The position numbers and the translations under genes are program-made. 64,000 nucleotides of DNA from Pseudoalteromonas lipolytica (lineage in GTDB: Bacteria; Pseudomonadota; Gammaproteobacteria; Enterobacterales; Alteromonadaceae), in contig NZ_LJTC01000004.1 in NCBI RefSeq assembly GCF_001306915.1, forward strand, positions 134,608 through 198,607. The letters are read 5' to 3'. Shown here piece by piece: positions 41,323-50,550 of this stretch. The notes under the pieces were generated by a model that saw only the letters and a program-made list of their open reading frames with translations, ran no database searches and was not told the origin of the DNA. Each line of letters begins with the position of its first letter. The stretch's first letter is position 1.

Positions 41323-41372
41323 AAAAAAACACTTTACCTCAACCTAACTTGAGCTTTTAAAGTGGCGTTTTT
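41323..41372 (+). terminator. Intrinsic terminator after TonB-like gene
   Basis: Outer arms CACTTTA (41330-41336) and TAAAGTG (41358-41364), inner arms CTCAA and TTGAG (41338-41342, 41349-41353), A-run before and T-run after. Confidence 0.7.
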
Positions 41373-41386
41373 AAAAGGGCGCTACA

Positions 41387-41677
41387 ATGAATCCATTAGA
41401 AAACTATCTATTAAGTTTGCAGATTAATACTTATAAAACTTCAATTTATCAAGTTATTGAAATACAAACGCGTATTTGGCAATCACTCCAATCAGGCTCT
41501 AGCTATGCACTGGCCATGCTGGAGGTATTAGAAGTAGTAAACCATTCAAAACAACAGCAGCATCAAGCACTGTTAAAGCAGGTGTTACAGCTTCTTGGCT
41601 ATAGTGCCCAATCTCAAGTCGGTAATAATTTACTTGTTGCGCATAAGCGCTTTTCACATTCGTTAGAATTATTATGA
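41387..41677 (+). CDS. Small helical protein of unknown function
   Basis: 96 residues, almost all helix, rich in Gln, Leu and Ser; no signal peptide and no membrane helix. I do not recognise it. It starts at ATG just after the preceding terminator, with AAAGGG 8 nt upstream. It is probably a lineage-specific cytoplasmic protein; length, start site and base composition support a real gene. Confidence 0.6.
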   Translation: MNPLENYLLSLQINTYKTSIYQVIEIQTRIWQSLQSGSSYALAMLEVLEVVNHSKQQQHQALLKQVLQLLGYSAQSQVGNNLLVAHKRFSHSLELL

Positions 41678-41749
41678 GCTGTCATTATTAGGTCACAAAG
41701 GTTGGGTGAAATAATACTGTTTTAAGGATTGAAACGGAGTTTCTGCATC

Positions 41750-42340
41750 ATGAATGAGCAGCCAGAGATAATTATTATAGGTAATGGCCCAATAAATACC
41801 GAGCTTGCTGAGCTGATTGATTGTTGCCCTCGTGTCGTTCGTTTTAACCGCTGTGCAGCAATGCCTACGCACCTAGGTAGGCGGTGCACTGATCTTTGGC
41901 TACTGGGCCGAGGAAGGCAGGCGCAAAGCTTACTTACTGATCCGCTTGTGATGCCGCTTGAAGGGATAAGTAAAGTTGTCGTCACTGATCCTGCGCCAAA
42001 TTTACTTATGCAGCACATATTCAAACTGATCCGCCGTCAAAGCCGGCTTGACCATGGTGACGCTTTGTTTAAGCACTATGGCACAGGTTTGCAGCAAGAA
42101 AGGTTAACCCAGCAATTTCGCCAATCAGTCCTTGAGTATCTATTAACGTTAGGGCCAACAATACATAAGCCATATTGCCCAAGTTCAGGAACTTTAGCGA
42201 TTGTTCACTACCTTAAATTGTTTTCAAAAGTGCATATAGCAGGTTTTGGTTTTCAGGGCTGGAAGCGTCATCCGTGGCATTTAGAAAAACGCTATGTATC
42301 AGAGTTAATTCACGAAAACAAAGTCATTATGCTTGACTGA
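41750..42340 (+). CDS. Glycosyltransferase family 29 (sialyltransferase)-like protein
   Basis: 196 residues from the ATG at 41750 (GGAG at 41736). Three blocks match the GT29 layout: IIIIGNGPINTELAELID with VVRFNRC (nucleotide-sugar motif, residues 7-35), PYCPSSGTLAIVHYL (small motif) and HIAGFGFQGW then HPWHLEKRY. The core is shorter than animal sialyltransferases but is like compact bacterial members. No CMP-sialic acid synthesis gene is seen, so the donor sugar is uncertain. It stands alone between an orphan and a nuclease gene. Function is inferred. Confidence 0.62.
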   Translation: MNEQPEIIIIGNGPINTELAELIDCCPRVVRFNRCAAMPTHLGRRCTDLWLLGRGRQAQSLLTDPLVMPLEGISKVVVTDPAPNLLMQHIFKLIRRQSRLDHGDALFKHYGTGLQQERLTQQFRQSVLEYLLTLGPTIHKPYCPSSGTLAIVHYLKLFSKVHIAGFGFQGWKRHPWHLEKRYVSELIHENKVIMLD

Positions 42341-42371
42341 AAAAAGGCACTTAGCCGAAACTAAGCGCCTT
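42341..42371 (-). terminator. Terminator of the endonuclease I gene
   Basis: 11-bp arms AAGGCaCTTAG / CTAAGcGCCTT (42344-42354 with 42361-42371, one mismatch), loop CCGAAA. On the minus strand it ends in a T-run, so it stops the nuclease gene; it may also slow the convergent glycosyltransferase gene. Confidence 0.8.
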
Positions 42372-42383
42372 GGCTTAACGAAG

Positions 42384-44024
42384 TTACCAAATCATTTCTA
42401 CAAATTCTGGGTGATCCACAAATGGGTTGCGGTTACCTTGATGTTCATAAGCGGCTTGGTTACGGTCAAGCTCTAATTGGCTAACGGGATCCTCGTTATG
42501 CCACTTTAATAACATAGTAACGACCCAGCTCTCAAAGACCTGATTAGATGAACCATTCAGTACAGCGTTACTGTAGGTTGTGTTGTTTTGCCATGAGCCA
42601 ATCACGTTTTCATAGCGTGTTGCCATATAGAAGTACGCTCTTGCAAAGTCACCTTTAAATTCATCAATTGGTTCAAAAACCGTTCCTGAGTAATTTAATG
42701 AGCTGGCTGCACTACCTACTTTGCTGCCGTTACTAGAGGTATAGTTTGCACTAGCTACTTCACCAAATGGGTAGTTACTGCGTTTTGAATTGACATAACC
42801 GTCAGTGGCAAAAATATGATGTACGTCTGAATTCATTGGCTCAATTGTTCCACCAAACCAACTTTTCGGGAAAGAATGCTCACGGTTGTAGCAGTCTGCT
42901 TCGCTGTTGTATGTCCCACATTGGTCGCTCACAGCAACATAGTTGTAGCTGTCTTGGCCTGCAGGGTTTTCTGAATAACGATCTAAAATAGAGTTGTCGT
43001 TTTCAAAATACTTATCGCGTGAAGCAACATCGTAAAAGCTCCAAATCGCAGAATAGCCTTGTGAGTTGTGATCTTTAATGATGTTGTATAACTCTGTTTT
43101 TAGTGCATAACCACTAAGGCCTTGCGTTGTAACATAGTATCCCGATGGCTCTGTTGGGGTTGTACCACCACCGTCACCGCCGCCTGAGCTATCGCCTAGG
43201 CTAAACGGCGTTGCTTCTGAGCTTTGGAAGCTTGCACCACTGGCAAGTACTGTTTGACCTAATGAAAGGCTGTAACTGCCATTGCCGAATGAGCAGCATA
43301 TGCCATCACCATAACTATCAAAAATAGTAAAGCTATAGTCACCATCCGTTAAACATGCTTGCTCACTGTACTGAGTATTTGCTGCATAGCTGCCGCCTGA
43401 TGCTACTGCACTACCTTGGCTATTGGTGATTTGCCAGCTGGTTTCTTCTCCATAGTTATCGGTAGTGAGGGTTAAAGACACTTGGTTATAGGCGCAGCTG
43501 CCCGAAGGTGGTGGGGTTGCGCCAGTGCTTGGTGCAAAGTTATCTACATAAACTACTTCGCTACCATCAAAACCAGTTACGTCGTAAAAGCGCAGGCCAA
43601 CATTAATTGATGTGGTAGCAGAGGCTGTGTACTGATAACTGATTTGTTGCCATTGATTAGTTAATGCTGAATTAGAATAGCCTTGATAGCCATCAACCAC
43701 TAAGCGAGCTTTTACGCCGCCTTCTGTATGGTAAACCCAAGCTGAAAACTCATAAGTTTCACCCGCCACTACATCAACTAGCTGCTGTAAATCGGTATTA
43801 CTTTGCGTGCCAGTATTAACCACGACTTGCGCTGAGTAATTACCTGAGTAAACCACATTACTATTAGCGCTAAGGCTAATACCGCTATCTATGGTGCTCC
43901 AGCTTGCAGGGATGTTTGCTGACCAGCTTTCGAAGCTGGCGTTATTAACATTTGCCAATGCTGAACTCGCTAGGCACAGCAAGCCACTGGCTAGCATATA
44001 TTTTTTACATGTCCCGTGTGACAT
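42384..44024 (-). CDS. Secreted endonuclease I with carbohydrate-binding-like N terminus
   Basis: 546 residues from the ATG at 44024, chosen for AAGGA upstream and a signal peptide ending SSALA. Domains: a jelly-roll CBM-like module (about 25-165, AGETYEFSAWVYHTEGG), a small Cys-containing beta module (about 175-275, DSYGDGICCSFGNGSYSL), and the endonuclease I domain (about 305-546). The nuclease shows NREHSFPKSWF and SDVHHIFATDGYVNSKRSNYPFGEV, the beta-beta-alpha metal core of NucM/EndA. Unlike E. coli EndA (~235 residues), it carries extra surface modules, which suggests secretion and binding to a surface or polymer. Confidence 0.92.
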   Translation of the reverse strand: MSHGTCKKYMLASGLLCLASSALANVNNASFESWSANIPASWSTIDSGISLSANSNVVYSGNYSAQVVVNTGTQSNTDLQQLVDVVAGETYEFSAWVYHTEGGVKARLVVDGYQGYSNSALTNQWQQISYQYTASATTSINVGLRFYDVTGFDGSEVVYVDNFAPSTGATPPPSGSCAYNQVSLTLTTDNYGEETSWQITNSQGSAVASGGSYAANTQYSEQACLTDGDYSFTIFDSYGDGICCSFGNGSYSLSLGQTVLASGASFQSSEATPFSLGDSSGGGDGGGTTPTEPSGYYVTTQGLSGYALKTELYNIIKDHNSQGYSAIWSFYDVASRDKYFENDNSILDRYSENPAGQDSYNYVAVSDQCGTYNSEADCYNREHSFPKSWFGGTIEPMNSDVHHIFATDGYVNSKRSNYPFGEVASANYTSSNGSKVGSAASSLNYSGTVFEPIDEFKGDFARAYFYMATRYENVIGSWQNNTTYSNAVLNGSSNQVFESWVVTMLLKWHNEDPVSQLELDRNQAAYEHQGNRNPFVDHPEFVEMIW

Positions 44025-44373
44025 TGTATTTTCCTTTTCATATTTTTTAATAGTTATTGCTGTTCTTAAAATGAACACAGCGAGTATAGGCTAATTGTCT
44101 CATGTTGCAATAATGTTAATTAATAAAAGTTTCTTATTTGGGAATTTTTGCTTTTAACATGTTTTTTTTGGATAAATACTAAATTAATAACTAAATGGAA
44201 TATCAAAGCAGATTCTATTCTTTTTTAATCGCCTCAGACCTCGTTATTCTTCACGCTCAGATAAACCTTTAAAGCGTTTTTATTAGGTCTTTAAAGTCGA
44301 AAAAATTGTTCGCGAAATGACGGTAGCAAGTTCGTTTCGCAGTTAACTTTTCAGGGTTACGAGGAATAAATTC
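44025..44373. promoter_or_regulatory. Divergent regulatory gap before cysJ, with repeated CTTTAAAG
   Basis: 349 bp between the endonuclease I gene and cysJ with no reading frame of note. CTTTAAAG, itself a palindrome, occurs twice (44267-44274 and 44289-44296) with starts 22 bp apart, two helical turns. A GCGAAA/TTTCGC inverted pair lies closer to cysJ (around 44315-44340). These are candidate operators for sulfur control (CysB would be expected), but no consensus match can be claimed. Confidence 0.35.
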
Positions 44374-46188
44374 ATGTTGTTAAGTCAACTAAATGCAGCG
44401 GCGAGCCCGCTATCGCAAGAGCAAGTACAAAAGCTGCAAGGCTTAGTGGCTGAACTTAATCCAATTCAGCAAGCGTGGGTAAGTGGTTACTTAGCTGCAA
44501 ATGCCAACGCAGGTGCATTAACCGGTGGTGTTGCAGCCGCTCCAGCTGCAGGTGATGCACCGCCGCTAACTATTTTATACGGCTCGCAAACGGGTAACGC
44601 AAAAGGCGTGGCAAGTAAGTTAAAAGAGCAAGCAGAGTCGCGCGGTCTAACGGTTAAGTTAGTAAACATGGCTGACTACAAACCAACTGCCCTGAAAAAA
44701 GAAAAGTTCATCACGGTTGTTGTTTCAACTTACGGTGAGGGTGAACCACCAGAAGACGCTGAAAGTCTGCATGAATTCTTAACGACTAAAAAAGCACCAA
44801 AACTAGATGGTGTTAAAGTGGCTGTGATCGGCTTAGGTGATTCAAGCTACGAGTTCTTCTGCCAAACAGCAAAAGATTTTGAAGAGCGTTTTAACAAGCT
44901 TGGTGCAGAAACTATTTTCCAGCGTGCTGACTTAGACGTTGATTACGATGATGAAGCTGCTAAGTGGATTGACGGTGCACTTGATGCGTTTGAACCTGAT
45001 CTTAAAGCGCAGCAGCAAGCAAGTGGTGGTCAAGTTGTGGCGATGCCATTTGGTGCCGCGGCACCAGCAGCAAGCCAATACACCAAGCAAAACCCATTTG
45101 CTGCAGAGCTAAGCGTTGTGCAAAAAATTACCGGTCGTGATTCAACCAAAGATGTGCGTCATGTTGAAATTTCATTAGAAGGTTCAGACATCACCTATAC
45201 ACCGGGTGATTCGCTAGGCGTTTACTTCTTAAATGACGAAGCGCTTGTTGATGAAGTCCTTGCGCTTACACAAATCGATGCATCTAGTACGGTTAAACTC
45301 GGCGACGAAGAACTAAGTATTCGTGATGCATTAATCGAAAAATTAGAATTAACTCAGTCATACCCTGGCTTTGTTGAAAAATATGCAACAGCAACGGGCA
45401 ACCCTGATTTATTAAAGCTAGTTGAAGATAAAGCGGCAATGCGTGAGTACATTGAGCCTCGCCAAATCTTCGATATTATTCGTCAAAACCCAGCTCAGCT
45501 TGAAGCACAAACCTTAGTAGACTGCTTACGTAAACTACAAGCACGTTTATATTCGATTGCATCTAGCCAAGCAGAAGTTGAAGAAGAAGTTCATTTAACG
45601 GTGGGCCTGGTTGAGTTTGATGCATTCGGTAGCGAGCACTTAGGTGGTTGTTCTGGCTATTTAGCACGTCGTGCTGAAGAAGGCTGCAAAGTAAAAGTAT
45701 TCAGCGAGCATAACGATAACTTCCGTTTACCGGCTAATGATGAAACGCCAATTATCATGGTAGGTCCGGGTACAGGTATTGCCCCATTCCGTGCGTTTTT
45801 ACAAGAGCGTGATGCCCGTGAAGCAAGCGGTAAAAACTGGTTATTCTTTGGTAACCCACACTTTACCCAAGACTTTTTATATCAAGTAGAAATTCAAGGT
45901 TACTTGAAGTCAGGTTTACTGACAAAAGTGGATGTGGCGTTTAGCCGTGACCAAGCGGAAAAAGTATATGTTCAAGACAAACTTCGCAAAAACAGCCAAG
46001 AAGTATTTGCTTGGTTAGAAGCGGGTGCTCATTTCTATATCTGTGGTGATGCAAACCGTATGGCGAAAGATGTTCATCAGGCGCTTGTAGACATTATCAA
46101 AGAAAATAGCGGCAAAGATGATGAACAAGCTGAGCAATATTTAAAAGATTTACGTAGCGCAAATCGCTATCAGAAAGACGTGTACTAA
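44374..46188 (+). CDS. cysJ: Sulfite reductase [NADPH] flavoprotein subunit
   Basis: Carries electrons from NADPH via FAD and FMN to CysI for reduction of sulfite to sulfide. 604 residues. An N-terminal flavodoxin domain (about 65-205) with ILYGSQTGNAKGVASKL and VSTYGEGEPPEDAE, then the FAD domain with RLYSIASSQ and GGCSGYLARR, and the NADPH domain with VGPGTGIAPFRAFLQER and FFGNPHFTQDFLYQ. GAGGA precedes the ATG. First gene of cysJIH; the adjacent gap has candidate operators. Confidence 0.97.
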   Translation: MLLSQLNAAASPLSQEQVQKLQGLVAELNPIQQAWVSGYLAANANAGALTGGVAAAPAAGDAPPLTILYGSQTGNAKGVASKLKEQAESRGLTVKLVNMADYKPTALKKEKFITVVVSTYGEGEPPEDAESLHEFLTTKKAPKLDGVKVAVIGLGDSSYEFFCQTAKDFEERFNKLGAETIFQRADLDVDYDDEAAKWIDGALDAFEPDLKAQQQASGGQVVAMPFGAAAPAASQYTKQNPFAAELSVVQKITGRDSTKDVRHVEISLEGSDITYTPGDSLGVYFLNDEALVDEVLALTQIDASSTVKLGDEELSIRDALIEKLELTQSYPGFVEKYATATGNPDLLKLVEDKAAMREYIEPRQIFDIIRQNPAQLEAQTLVDCLRKLQARLYSIASSQAEVEEEVHLTVGLVEFDAFGSEHLGGCSGYLARRAEEGCKVKVFSEHNDNFRLPANDETPIIMVGPGTGIAPFRAFLQERDAREASGKNWLFFGNPHFTQDFLYQVEIQGYLKSGLLTKVDVAFSRDQAEKVYVQDKLRKNSQEVFAWLEAGAHFYICGDANRMAKDVHQALVDIIKENSGKDDEQAEQYLKDLRSANRYQKDVY

Positions 46189-46236
46189 TCACGTTTAAAG
46201 CTAACAGCCGTCACTGTAACAAATTTAGGAAATACC

Positions 46237-47934
46237 ATGAGCGAACAAGAGAAAAACGTAAAGCTTTCTGATAACGAGCGTTTGAAAAGAGAAAGTAACT
46301 TTTTACGTGGCACAATTGAGCAAGATTTAAAAGACGAGATCACCGGTGGCTTCACTGCTGATAACTTCCAACTGATCCGTTTCCACGGCATGTATCAGCA
46401 AGATGACCGTGATATTCGCCCTGAGCGCGCTAAACAAAAATTAGAGCCGTTACATAACGTAATGTTACGTGCTCGTATGCCTGGCGGTATCATCAAGCCA
46501 GAGCAATGGTTAGCGATTGATAAGTTTGCTGAAGAGAAAACCAGCTATGGCAGTATTCGTTTAACCACGCGTCAAACGTTCCAGTTCCATGGTGTACTTA
46601 AGCCAAATATTAAAGGCATGCATCAAATGCTCAATAGCGTGGGCATTGACTCAATTGCAACGGCGGGCGATGTAAACCGAAACGTATTATGTACAACGAA
46701 CCCAGTTGAATCTGAGCTTCATCAAGAAGCGTACGAGTGGGCAGCGAAGATCTCTGAGCACCTATTACCAAAAACCAAAGCATACGCTGAAATTTGGCTA
46801 AATGGTGAAAAGAGTGAAACCACTGAAGAGCCAATTTTAGGTTCAACTTACTTACCGCGTAAGTTTAAAACCACAGTAACAATTCCACCGAACAATGAAG
46901 TGGATGTGCATGCGAACGACTTAAACTTCGTGGCAATTGCAGAAAACGGCAAGTTGGTTGGCTTTAACGTGTTAGTGGGTGGTGGTCTTGCGATGACTCA
47001 CGGTGATACAGCAACGTATCCTCGTAAAGCAGATGACTTTGGTTTCATTCCACTTGAGCACACGTTAAAAATTGCTGAGCACGTGGTGTCTGTACAACGT
47101 GATTGGGGTAACCGCTCAAATCGTAAAAATGCGAAAACTAAATACACACTAGACCGTGTAGGTTCTGATGTATTTAAAGCAGAAGTTGAAAAACGTGCTG
47201 GTATTCAATTTCAGCAAAGCCGCCCGTATGAGTTCACTCACCGTGGTGACCGTATCGGTTGGGTTGAAGGTATTGATGGTAAGCACCACTTAACGCTGTT
47301 TATCCAAAGTGGCCGTATTTTAGATTACCCAAATCAACCTCTTAAAACAGGTTGCCGTAAAATTGCTGAAATTCACCAAGGTGATTTCCGCATGACTGCA
47401 AACCAAAACTTGATCATCGCAGGTGTTCCGGCTGATCAAAAAGCGGTAATCGAAGAGATTGCTCGCAACCATGGCTTAATTGATGACAGCCATACAGAGC
47501 AGCGTAAAAACTCAATGGCGTGTGTGGCATTACCAACCTGTCCGCTAGCGATGGCTGAGGCAGAGCGTTATTTACCAAGCTTAATTGAGAAAACAGAAGC
47601 GCTATTAGCTAAGCACGGCATTAGCGATGACAACATCATTATGCGTGTCGTGGGTTGTCCGAATGGCTGTGGCCGCGCCATGTTGGCAGAAGCGGGTCTG
47701 GTTGGTAAAGGTCCGGGTAAATACAACGTGTACTTAGGCGGTAACCGCGAAGGCACGCGTATTCCAAAATTGTATTTAGAAAATGTTGGCGAAGACGTAT
47801 ACCTAGAGGCATTCGATAAGCTAATTGGCCAATGGGCAAGTGAGCGTAATGAAGGCGAGTGCTTTGGTGATTTTGTAATTCGCAAAGGCATTGTTGCTGA
47901 AGTTAAAGTTTCAGTAACCGATTTTCACGCATAA
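46237..47934 (+). CDS. cysI: Sulfite reductase [NADPH] hemoprotein subunit
   Basis: 565 residues; reduces sulfite to sulfide using siroheme coupled to a 4Fe-4S cluster. The cluster ligands are the two Cys pairs: [17 protein letters not shown] and [17 protein letters not shown]. Siroheme-contact arginines are in [12 protein letters not shown]. The gap after cysJ is 48 bp. Confidence 0.97.
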   Translation: MSEQEKNVKLSDNERLKRESNFLRGTIEQDLKDEITGGFTADNFQLIRFHGMYQQDDRDIRPERAKQKLEPLHNVMLRARMPGGIIKPEQWLAIDKFAEEKTSYGSIRLTTRQTFQFHGVLKPNIKGMHQMLNSVGIDSIATAGDVNRNVLCTTNPVESELHQEAYEWAAKISEHLLPKTKAYAEIWLNGEKSETTEEPILGSTYLPRKFKTTVTIPPNNEVDVHANDLNFVAIAENGKLVGFNVLVGGGLAMTHGDTATYPRKADDFGFIPLEHTLKIAEHVVSVQRDWGNRSNRKNAKTKYTLDRVGSDVFKAEVEKRAGIQFQQSRPYEFTHRGDRIGWVEGIDGKHHLTLFIQSGRILDYPNQPLKTGCRKIAEIHQGDFRMTANQNLIIAGVPADQKAVIEEIARNHGLIDDSHTEQRKNSMACVALPTCPLAMAEAERYLPSLIEKTEALLAKHGISDDNIIMRVVGCPNGCGRAMLAEAGLVGKGPGKYNVYLGGNREGTRIPKLYLENVGEDVYLEAFDKLIGQWASERNEGECFGDFVIRKGIVAEVKVSVTDFHA

Positions 47935-47972
47935 TTTTATAAGCGACACCGCTTTAAGGTTTGGAATTAACC

Positions 47973-48713
47973 ATGAGTGAATTTAAAAACATCTTAACGA
48001 TGAGCAAAGAAGACCAAACAGCTATGTTGGCTGATATTAATGGTCTTCTGGCTGATAAAAACGCAGAAGAGCGTGTTGCGTGGGCACTTGAAAACTTACC
48101 AAGCACGCACTTTTTGTCGTCGAGCTTTGGTATTCAAGCGGCGGTGATGTTGCATTTAGTGATATCACAGCAGCCAGATATTCCTGTGGTACTGACTGAT
48201 ACGGGTTATTTGTTCCCTGAAACCTATCAGTTCATCGAGCAAATGACGGAGCGACTTTCGCTTAATCTTAAAGTTTATAAAGCTAAGCTTAGCCCAGCGT
48301 GGCAAGAAGCGAAGTTTGGTAAACTTTGGGAGCAAGGTGAAGCCGGTATTAAGCAATACAATCAACTGAATAAAGTTGAGCCAATGACTCGCGCTTTAAA
48401 CGAGCTGGAAGCAGGCACCTGGTTTAGTGGTTTGCGCCGTGACCAGTCATCAAGCCGTGCTGATAAGCAAATTGTTGAAATTAGCCGTGGCACAGTGAAA
48501 GTGTACCCACTTATCGAGTGGAATAACCGCGATATTTATCAGTATCTAACTAAGCATGATTTGCCGTATCACCCGCTTTGGGAGCAAGGTTATGTGTCTA
48601 TGGGTGATGTTCACACCACCCGTAAACTTGAGCCAGGCATGACAGAAGAAGAAACGCGTTTCTTCGGTTTAAACCGTGAATGTGGCTTACATATTGATGG
48701 TGACGGTATCTAA
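47973..48713 (+). CDS. cysH: Phosphoadenylyl-sulfate (PAPS) reductase
   Basis: Reduces PAPS to sulfite with thioredoxin or glutaredoxin. 246 residues from the ATG at 47973; a TTG four codons upstream is a poorer start. P-loop-like [40 protein letters not shown], and the C-terminal catalytic Cys in ECGLH. The absence of the CC pairs of APS reductases marks it as PAPS-type. Third gene of cysJIH, with terminator after it. Confidence 0.96.
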   Translation: MSEFKNILTMSKEDQTAMLADINGLLADKNAEERVAWALENLPSTHFLSSSFGIQAAVMLHLVISQQPDIPVVLTDTGYLFPETYQFIEQMTERLSLNLKVYKAKLSPAWQEAKFGKLWEQGEAGIKQYNQLNKVEPMTRALNELEAGTWFSGLRRDQSSSRADKQIVEISRGTVKVYPLIEWNNRDIYQYLTKHDLPYHPLWEQGYVSMGDVHTTRKLEPGMTEEETRFFGLNRECGLHIDGDGI

Positions 48714-48739
48714 TCCTAAATTCCTATCAGAATTTTCTC

Positions 48740-48767
48740 AAAGCGCAGCTTAGCCTGCGCTTTTTTT
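48740..48767 (+). terminator. Intrinsic terminator of cysJIH
   Basis: Perfect 9-bp stem AAAGCGCAG / CTGCGCTTT (48740-48748 with 48755-48763), loop CTTAGC, T-run after. Confidence 0.92.
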
Positions 48768-48813
48768 GTGCTATTTATATACAATCCCTGGCTCAATTTT
48801 ATGAGAGAAAATT

Positions 48814-49542
48814 ATGAGTCGTGCCGTTGTTTTTTTATTATTGCTATTAATTACGCCTTTAGTGCGAGCAGAAACTTTACGTGTTGCGTTGTATGACACG
48901 GATTACCCACCTTATCATTTTGTAGATAGCGGTCAAAAAGGCCTAGTCGCTGACCTATTAAGCCGCTTTGCCGAAAAATATAATTATGATCTTCAGTACA
49001 TGCTGGTACCAGAAGTGCGTTCGCAGCATTTACTTGATGAGGGTCAGGTTGATGTTCGTTTAGAGTCTGAGCAATGGTATCGTGGAGATAATCAATATTA
49101 TTGGAGTGATAGTATTGCGATTGTTGAAGATATTTTAGTTATGCCCAGAGGTTGTCATATTCCAGCGATTGATGAGCTCGGCGGCTATGTGTTGATGGCT
49201 CGCTTTGGTTACACTTACCCGCAATTTGAAGCATTGTTTGCAGCTGGCAAGTTGCATCGTGAAGATTTTTACTCTGAAATAGATATGTTGAATGCTTTAG
49301 TCGATATGCAGCAAAATCAACGTGTTGCCGTCATCTCAAAAAACACATTGCAGTGGTATGCCTCAAGAAATCATGTCTTTAAGAAATTCACGGTAAGTGA
49401 TTACAGTGTGGGTAGAGCGCCGATGCAATTACAGTTTACATACAATGAAAAAGGTAAGCATATGAGCGAGCAATTTAACGAATTTATGAAAAATCTTAAA
49501 TCATCCGGTGAATTTGCTAAGATTGAGAGTAACTACCAATAA
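48814..49542 (+). CDS. Periplasmic solute-binding protein (SBP family 3)
   Basis: 242 residues with a signal peptide ending PLVRA. The mature part begins ETLRVALYDTDYPPYHF and shows the family 3 layout (VADLLSRFAEKYNYDLQY, then a hinge near IVEDILVMPR). No ABC transporter permease or ATPase gene is nearby, so it may be a sensor or orphan receptor; these stand-alone versions are common in Alteromonadales. Ligand unknown. The next gene follows by 12 bp. Confidence 0.82.
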   Translation: MSRAVVFLLLLLITPLVRAETLRVALYDTDYPPYHFVDSGQKGLVADLLSRFAEKYNYDLQYMLVPEVRSQHLLDEGQVDVRLESEQWYRGDNQYYWSDSIAIVEDILVMPRGCHIPAIDELGGYVLMARFGYTYPQFEALFAAGKLHREDFYSEIDMLNALVDMQQNQRVAVISKNTLQWYASRNHVFKKFTVSDYSVGRAPMQLQFTYNEKGKHMSEQFNEFMKNLKSSGEFAKIESNYQ

Positions 49543-49554
49543 TCGGTAAATGGA

Positions 49555-50097
49555 ATGATTAAGCGTTTTTGTTATCTTGCGGTTATGTTGCTACTGACCA
49601 GTGTTGCCCTGCTGTTTTACATTAAAAAGCCAGACGGTAAACCTTACCTAGAGCTGAGCATGTTCGAGCGTTACGCAGAAAAAGTAAGTGGTGATGTGAG
49701 TGATTTTGCTTCGCAAGGTGCCGATACACTGACCAGCCAAGCAAAAAAGTTCACTGAGAAGTTGAGCTTTAGCAAAAACGCGGATGCACCTGTCGTCGTG
49801 TATAAATGGCAAGATGAACATGGTCAGTGGCACTATGCTGATACCCCTCACCCTAATTACGTTAGTACTACAGTAACTTTGGATCCGAACGATATAACTG
49901 TGTTACCTGCAGAGACTTTTCAAGCTGATGAAAAGCAAGCAGCAACAGTTAAAACTGACGAAGTACCTTCAGTGCTTGGGGTATACGACCCTAAAAATGT
50001 ACAAAAGATGATGCAAGATGCTGAGCAAGTAAAACAGCTTATGGAGCAACGTAATAAGCAACTTGAGCAGCAGCTCAAAGAGCAAGGTGGGAATTAG
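49555..50097 (+). CDS. DUF4124-domain protein
   Basis: 180 residues. One N-terminal membrane helix (about 6-23) and a DUF4124 motif YKWQDEHGQWHYADTP (about 82-97). The C terminus is a Gln/Lys coiled coil. The DUF4124 core, a small beta domain often at the N terminus of envelope proteins, has no settled function. The stop overlaps the convergent small membrane protein gene by 4 nt. A second DUF4124 protein is at 58664. Confidence 0.78.
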   Translation: MIKRFCYLAVMLLLTSVALLFYIKKPDGKPYLELSMFERYAEKVSGDVSDFASQGADTLTSQAKKFTEKLSFSKNADAPVVVYKWQDEHGQWHYADTPHPNYVSTTVTLDPNDITVLPAETFQADEKQAATVKTDEVPSVLGVYDPKNVQKMMQDAEQVKQLMEQRNKQLEQQLKEQGGN

Positions 50098-50339
50098 CTT
50101 TGTTTGTTTTGAGCTGTGAGATCGCTTTCCATTTTCATCAGTAAAATAGTGAGATAAATTTTGGTGGGTAACGAGAACAGCACACCAACAGCAATACACG
50201 CTGCGCTTATCATAATGCCATGTATACCCATGCTATCACTTAAGTAATTGCCGGCTAATAAAGAATGCCCCAAAATGATTAGACAAATACCTAAAATAAT
50301 AAAGGTTTTTAAGATTCGAATGATGGTTTGTTCAGTCAT
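50094..50339 (-). CDS. Small two-helix membrane protein
   Basis: 81 residues with two hydrophobic segments (about 8-30 and 40-68) and a short charged tail. Function unknown. Real-gene support: a membrane-protein pattern and length, and the 4-nt tail overlap with a neighbouring gene that looks genuine. Its ancestry is unclear. Confidence 0.55.
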   Translation of the reverse strand: MTEQTIIRILKTFIILGICLIILGHSLLAGNYLSDSMGIHGIMISAACIAVGVLFSLPTKIYLTILLMKMESDLTAQNKQS

Positions 50340-50506
50340 ACAAGCACCTCACTTTAGCCTTAATTAAAGTGTAGGTACTGTTGTCATTAAGAGGATTGTT
50401 CTAAATCAAGCAAGTGTCGGTTATTTGTCTAATTTTAACGCGCTGGTTTTTATGCGCTTTTCATTTTTTGTAAATAAGTGTGTTGGCCTAAACTGCAATT
50501 TATTGT

Positions 50507-50530
50507 AAAAAAGGGCTGAAAATTCAGCCC
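50507..50530 (-). terminator. Intrinsic terminator of acnA
   Basis: Perfect 8-bp stem GGGCTGAA / TTCAGCCC (50513-50520 with 50523-50530). On the minus strand the arm is followed by six T residues. It lies just after the acnA stop. Confidence 0.88.
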
Positions 50531-50550
50531 CTTAGTTAACTTAAATGCAA

